This document shows, piece by piece, positions 58,791 to 64,000 of a stretch of DNA of 64,000 nt. Made by a program: the position numbers and the translations under genes. The notes beneath the pieces were generated by a model. That model saw only the letters and a list, made by a program, of their open reading frames with translations, was not told the DNA's origin and made no database searches. Each line of letters begins with the position of its first letter. Within the stretch, counting starts at the first letter, position 1. Source of the DNA: Oenanthe sinensis (Eukaryota > Streptophyta > Magnoliopsida > Apiales > Apiaceae). The DNA lies in assembly GCA_028671895.1 (NCBI GenBank), contig CM053800.1, positions 17,443,886 to 17,507,885 on the forward strand, in the 5' to 3' direction.

Positions 58791-59022
58791 TTTTATTTTA
58801 TGTTTCTGTGCGTGTCTGTGGTTGTTTATTAATTGAGCGGGAATTTCCCCGCTTTTTTTTCTTCATTTTTTCACCTCTCTAAGGCAACACCTATATAAGT
58901 GTTGGCAAGGTGTTGGCGTAGTAGGGTTATAAGGCAACATATTTTTTCCGATGTTGCCAAACACTCACCTAAATCGTATTTGGCCACCTAAGCCAACATT
59001 TTACGTGTCAACACCAATTTAT

Positions 59023-59053
59023 GATGTTGCCTTAGACCATTTATGGTGTAGTG
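59023..59053 (-). repeat. Right terminal inverted repeat of the CACTA element
   Basis: Ends GGTGTAGTG, complement of the left end, followed by TAT. Confidence 0.93.
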
Positions 59054-59436
59054 TATTGGATGATCAAGCTCATAGATCTTTCCTACTTCTCAAAAGTGAC
59101 ATGAAATAATCAGCTCATATTATATATATAGACTTAAAAATAAAAGTAAACAAAAAATTAACAAAAATAATGATGCCAACTTGTATAAAAAATAAAACTA
59201 TACACACATATATATAACTAATGATACCAAAAGTTGAAAACAACAATAATATAAAATATATTTACAGTATAGATGTCAATCGAATAAACTATACAAAAAT
59301 AAGGAAAATCTTTTTAAATTTTCTTTTTCTTTTTGTTTATTTGTTTATGATATCTTTAAGGAATATATACAGTATATTTACAAGGATTGCTTAAACTTAA
59401 ATATGCAATTTAAAACATCATGCAATAATCAATTCA
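59054..59436. other. AT-rich spacer between the CACTA element and E6 pol
   Basis: No ORF or motif array recognised; TATATATATA runs at about 59131 and 59209. By position it would be part of the E6 pol-to-envelope spacer. Confidence 0.4.
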
Positions 59437-62400
59437 TGTTTAACATTCCTAACTCACAAACCAACTTAGAGAAAAGTGGATTCATCAAGTGGTTTCGTGA
59501 AGATGTCAGCAATTTGATCTTCTATGGGTACAAAATGTAACACCACAGTTCCATTCACGACATGCTCTCGGATGAAATGATACCTTATGTCTATGTGCTT
59601 TGTTCTTAAATGTTATACAAGATTATTGGAAATAGCTATAGAACTTGTGTTGTCACAGAAAATTAGAATTTTGTTCAACGTAAGTCCATAGTCATTTAGC
59701 TGATTCCTTATCCACAAGATCTGTGCACAACAGCTACCTGCCGCAATGTATTCTCCTTCGGCTGTCGAGGTAGATACCGAGTATTGTTTCTTATTGAACC
59801 AGGAGATCAACAGACTTCCTAGAAACTAACAGCTTCCAGAAGTACTTTTTCTGTCTATCCTGTACCCTGCATAATCTGAATTTGTATATCTTATTAGGTC
59901 AAAACTTGTATCTTTATGGTACCAAATTCCAAAATTTGGTGTACCCTTCAGATATCTAAAAATTCTTTTAACAGCTATAAGATGAGATTTCCTAGGATCA
60001 GATTGAAACCTTGCACATAAGCATGTTGCAAACATTATATCAGGTCTACTAGCAGTTAAATATAATAATGAGCCTATCATACCATTGTAGCTTGTGATGT
60101 CAACTTTCTTACCAGTTTCATCTTTGTTAAGCTTGTTGGCTGTTGGCATTGGGGTTTTTTGCGATGAAAAATCTTCTAGATTGTATTTCCTCAAAAGATC
60201 CCTTACGTATTTTGATTGGCAAATAAAAATCTCATCTTCCTTTTGCTTTACTTATAGTCCAAGGAGGAATGATAACTCACCCATCATGCTCATTTCATAC
60301 CTACTCTGCATTAACTTAGCAAATCTCTTGCACAGGTTTTCGTTGGTAGAACCAAATATAATATCGTCAATATAAGCTTGGGCAAATATCATATCTTTAT
60401 TATGCAATTTATAAAAGAGAGTTTTATCTATGACACCTCTAATAAAACCGTTTTTAAGTAAAAACTCAAAGAGAGTGTCATATCATGTCCTCGGTGCTTG
60501 CTTGAGTCCATAAAGAGCTTTGAATAGAAAATACACAAAATCAGTAAACTCTGGATTTTCAAAGCCAGGAGGCTGTTCCACATATACTTCATCTTCTAAC
60601 TCTCCATTCAGAAATGCACTCTTCACATCCATTTGATAAACTTTGAAATTGGAATATGCTGCGAATGCCAGAAATATCCTGATGGCTTCAAGTCTTGTAA
60701 TTGGTGCGTAGGTCTCATCATAATCAATTCCCTCTTCCTTGGAGTAACCCTTGACCACCAGTCTGGCCTTGTTTCTTGTAACAATGCCATCACCGTCTAA
60801 CTTGTTCCTGTATACCCATTTCGTGCCAATTACAGATCTATCTTGAGGTCTGGGTACCAGTGTCCAGACTTCTTGTCTTTCGAACTGATTGAGCTCTTCT
60901 TGCATGGCAAGAACCCAATCTGGATCAATTAATGCATCTTCAATCTTCTTTGGTTCTTCCTGAGATAGAAAAAACTGAAAATAGGCATTCATTTGAAGTT
61001 GCACTTCTGGTTCTAACTCTAACATCTAGATCACCTATGATCAATTCAAAAGGATGATCTATGCTCCATATCCTTTCCCTGTGTAGGTTTATCTAGATGA
61101 TTCGCCTCGAAATTCATTGTGATATTGTGTTCTACTAGTTGATCCTTCATCTCCCCATGAGTTGTTGCCGAGTTGACTTGTTGATCCACCACTGGTATTA
61201 GTAGTATCTCCAGTGTTACCAATACTTCCACCACTATTACCTGGATCATTATCATTATTGTCATCATCATTTCCTGTTGCAACCTCAGGTTCTTCTTCGT
61301 TATCAGAATGTGAGTCTGGATAATTATCAATTTTTAATGACTCAGAAGAATCTTCAGTTTGGATAGTTGGGGGTTTAGTGTCATCAAATGTAACATTGAT
61401 ACTTTTTTCACTTGGTGCTGATCAATTGTGTACACCCTATATGATCTTCTTAAATAACCGAAAAAAATAGCTTCATGTGCTTTGGCCTCGAACTTGCCAT
61501 GATGTTCATCTCCATCTTTTAGCATATAGCATTTGTCTCCAAATATATGAAAGTACTTGAGTGTAGGTTTCTTGCTAGCCATTAATTCATAGGGAGTCTT
61601 CATATGATATTTGTTGATCAGAGTTCGATTCTGGGTATAACATTCTGTATTTACTACTTCAGCCCAGAAGTAGATAGGTAACCTTGATTCACTTAACATT
61701 GTTCTTGTTGCTTCAATTAGGGTTCTATTATTCCTTTCTACAACTCCATTCTGTTGCAGAGTTCTTGGTACTGAATATTGTCTCGTTATTCCCTTATCTG
61801 AGCAAAAGTTATTTAGAACTTCATTTTTGAATTCCGTTCCATTATCTGATCTGATTGCCCGGACAGGTAACTTTGATTCTAACTCAATCAACTTTATATG
61901 ATCTATCACCAACTGTGGAGTTTCATCCTTAGAGTTCAAGAATAAAACAAACATATACTTTGTGAAGTCATCTACAATCAATAAGGCATATTTATTCCTT
62001 GACATAGACATAATATTTACTGGACTAAATAAATCCATGTGTAGGAGTTGAAGTGGTTTAGTGATGTTTGTAGTGTCTGTGCCTCTGTGACTTTCTTTCT
62101 TTAACTTTCCTTTCTGACATGCCTAACACAATCCTTCTTGTGTAAATTCCATCGGAGGCAATCCTCTCACCAAATCCCACTTGACTAAAGAGTTCATTAT
62201 TTTGAAGTTCAGATGTGAGAGTTTCTTGTGCCATAGCCAGCTTTCTTCTAATGAAACCTTTGAATAGAAATAGTTTGTTTCATCTTCAGTTCCGGAATTG
62301 AGATCGGCTACGTACAAGTTTCCTTTTCTTACTCCACATAAGGCCAGTTTGTCATCTTTAGAATGAGCTATTAAGTATTTCTCCTTGATAAAATTTACTT

Positions 62401-62665
62401 TGTATCCTTTATTATAGAATTGACTGACACTGAGTAGATTGTGCTTAAGTCCTTCCACTAAAGAGACGTTTTCAATGATAACATTCCCAGTATTTAACTT
62501 TCTATATCCCGTAGTCATTCATTTACTGTTATCTCCAAAGGTGACGATTGGGCCAGCTCTTTCAACCACATTTGATAGTAGGGCTCTATCTCCGTTTATA
62601 TGCCTTGAATATCCGCTGTCTAGGATCCATACAACTCGGTTTACCTGTTTAACTCCCTGTAAATT
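59437..62665 (-). pseudogene. pol: pol of E6 (decayed)
   Basis: Protease start WILDSGYSRH (the usual Cys after DSG is Tyr) near 62620. A stop follows at about 62520, then the integrase zinc region WLWHKKLSHLNF and integrase core 62038-61334 (HMDLFSPVN with Gly to Ser, SDNGTEF, VVERNNR with Lys to Asn). A frameshift lies near 61.33-61.43 kb. The hinge is rich in Asp/Asn/Gly. RT is at 61025-60483 (DVKSAFLNGELEDEVYVEQP), then stops and a Tyr/Val change near the metal site (about 60360, where YIDDIIFGS is read). RNase H at 60194-59613 has STAEGEYIAA. More decayed than E2. Confidence 0.85.
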
Positions 62666-62674
62666 TCAAATGGA

Positions 62675-63148
62675 TTAATTCGTCTTCGGAACCCAAAATT
62701 GATTGGGCCCGACATACTTAAAGAATTGACCTTTGTCAGCTTTGACAACAGATCCTTTTGGAATAACAGCATCATCCTCATTTACTGTTCCTACCTTCCT
62801 ATAAACAGTCTTAACAACTTTCTGTTTAGACTTAGGAATATATTTTTCCTTCTTGACAGGTGAAGGAATCTCAGTCTTGGATTTAGCAAATTTATTATTG
62901 ATGTGTTGTCTAGGTGTCCTGTTCTCTTTATTTGCAATCATGTATTTGAAATAAGCAGTCATAACATTAAAAGCACATAACATACAATTTAAAATACCAC
63001 AAGGTTTATGTCATACATCAATAACATGCATGTTATTCAAAACAGTAGGTGTTTTAACAATTTTTACTTTAACTTTATCAGCAGTTTTAAAGTTCTCAGT
63101 AGAATGATATTTGTTGTTACTATTCCTACTATTAATAAACGTATTAGG
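62675..63148 (-). pseudogene. gag: gag of E6, C-terminal end
   Basis: Open from 62983 to 62675, ending FWVPKTN-stop, with CAFNVMTAYFKYM matching CAFNIMSAYINLM in E2. Upstream sequence to 63148 is frameshifted and stops at the family B LTR. In this copy gag and pol are in the same frame, separated by TAA and TGA. Confidence 0.75.
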
Positions 63149-64000
63149 TGAAGGAATTTATGCACCAGCGGAAGCATTGAATAACATTTATTTGCATATA
63201 TTCCTATGTATACATACATATAGATACAAAACTATTTTATAAATTGAAGAATACCTCGATTACTTTCGGAACCAGTTAGAGAAAATCTTGTTCTTCAATC
63301 CTTGCAATCACCCCTCAAGTGTGGAGTGCTCTAAAGATATCCACCAAGAATCAAACTAAAAGATGAAGGAGGAGGCTAGAGAGGAAATTAGGGTTCCCAC
63401 TCTTTTAAAATATTTCTCACACATATTAGCATTTTGTATTAGGGTTTATAATCCTATATTTATAGGCAAATATCTCAGCTGAGATATTTTCTATAAATAT
63501 CTTATTATTAATTCCCTTTTTAATTAATTAATCTTATTAATTAATTAGTTAATGATTAAAACTATTTTAATCATTAATTCCTTTTTCTAAACTCTTTTAG
63601 AAAATTATTCTCTCTTCATATTTAATTACTTTAATTAAATATTTAATTAATAATATTAAGATCTTATCTTAAATAATTTATAATCAATTAAATCTCATTT
63701 AATTAATTTATAAAATTTGCTAAGTAATTATTTATTTCATAAATAAATAACGACTAGCTATTATTAATTATTCATTCATCTATGATTTAATCTCTTTTAT
63801 GATGTGACTCTTTAGGTTCAATATTAAGCCGGTAGTAGAAATAAATAATAATAAACATTTTATTTATTATTTATATTAATTCTATTAATTCATTAAATAT
63901 AATTAATCTGATTAATTATATTTATTCTACATCGTGAGTGATGCTTCTCAACATATCGCGACTATCCAGATAATACGAAATCATTGCTTAGAATACTTAG
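63149..64000 (-). mobile_element. LTR of family B, copy 2 (partial, runs off the window)
   Basis: Begins TGAAGGAATTTATGCACC, the complement of the right end of 43787-45465, and follows it base for base with few differences to the window edge (matching about 44616). It covers roughly half of the 1679-bp unit and interrupts E6 gag. Confidence 0.85.

Larger units (their letters stand above)
56340..59053 (-). mobile_element. CACTA (En/Spm) DNA transposon, 2714 bp, TSD TAT
   Basis: Perfect terminal inverted repeats of about 30 bp starting CACTACACCATAAATGGTCT at 56340 and ending in its complement at 59053, flanked by the 3-bp duplication TAT (56337-56339 and 59054-59056). Both ends hold subterminal copies of CTAAGGCAACA/TGTTGCCTTAG in both orientations (56355-56650 and 58875-59035), typical of CACTA ends. 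The interior encodes a Transposase_24-type protein but no DDE transposase (TNP2), so it is non-autonomous. Strand is given as that of its gene. Confidence 0.93.
51042..63148 (-). mobile_element. E6: decayed copia (SIRE-type) element related to E2
   Basis: From the left: 3' LTR (51042-54611, interrupted by solo LTR A), a 3' untranslated block homologous to E2, rearranged sequence in place of the envelope-like ORF and containing the CACTA insertion, then pol (about 59437-62665) and the gag end (62675-63148), cut by a family B LTR. The pol is closer to E2 than to E1/E3 (WILDSG, SMSRNKYALLIVDD). The 5' LTR is outside the window or lost. Confidence 0.75.

Overview
This window is heterochromatin-like repeat DNA from a flowering plant, most likely a eudicot. 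The evidence is AT-rich sequence, plant Ty1/copia LTR retrotransposons of the SIRE/Maximus type (gag, pol and an extra envelope-like ORF), methionine-tRNA primer sites, and a plant CACTA (En/Spm) transposon. I see no host gene, tRNA or rRNA. Almost every base can be assigned to a mobile element or its debris. Labels E1-E6 and solo-LTR families A and B are mine.

Layout. 1-1180: no recognisable gene. 1181-4164: E4, a minus-strand gag plus 5' LTR fragment sitting inside the truncated 3' LTR of E3. 4165-46183: E3, an old minus-strand element of about 10 kb spread over 42 kb by later insertions: solo LTR A (6420-7961, TSD CCTCT), complete E1 (9932-22816, minus, TSD CTAAA), solo LTR A (25661-27172, TSD ATAAC), complete E2 (27204-41270, plus, TSD GAGTA) and an LTR of family B (43787-45465, no matching flanks). 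E3 itself lies in the LTR of E5 (46189-50794, minus). 51042-63148: E6, a minus-strand relative of E2, interrupted by solo LTR A (52828-54417, TSD TGAAC) and by a 2.7-kb CACTA element (56340-59053, TSD TAT). 63149-64000: a second family B LTR running off the window.

Biology. E1 and E2 have paired LTRs of equal length (1114 and 1304 bp) that are about 98-99% identical by eye, so both are recent, yet both carry several in-frame stops and need trans help. Removing the insertions and one TSD copy each puts the E3 pol pieces and the E3 envelope-like pieces back into single reading frames, which confirms the nesting.

Most unusual signal. Each family carries its own short motif reiterated in the LTR: ATCAATTGAT/TCCATCGATGG in E1, E3 and E4; TTCGACACATAG in E2; AGACTCTGATAG in E5; GGTAAGACTTTT in E6. 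Where the LTR is complete enough to judge, the array lies just upstream of a TATA box. In E1 and E3, and partly in E2, a second copy of the array lies in the pol-to-envelope spacer; in E1 and E3 it is followed by TATAAATA 145-200 bases before the envelope-like ATG. This suggests a second, internal promoter for the envelope-like gene that evolves in concert with the LTR promoter. In the E1/E3 family, and apparently in E5, the motif has also spread into variable coding stretches, in the frame that reads S-I-D (or D-S-D) rather than a stop.
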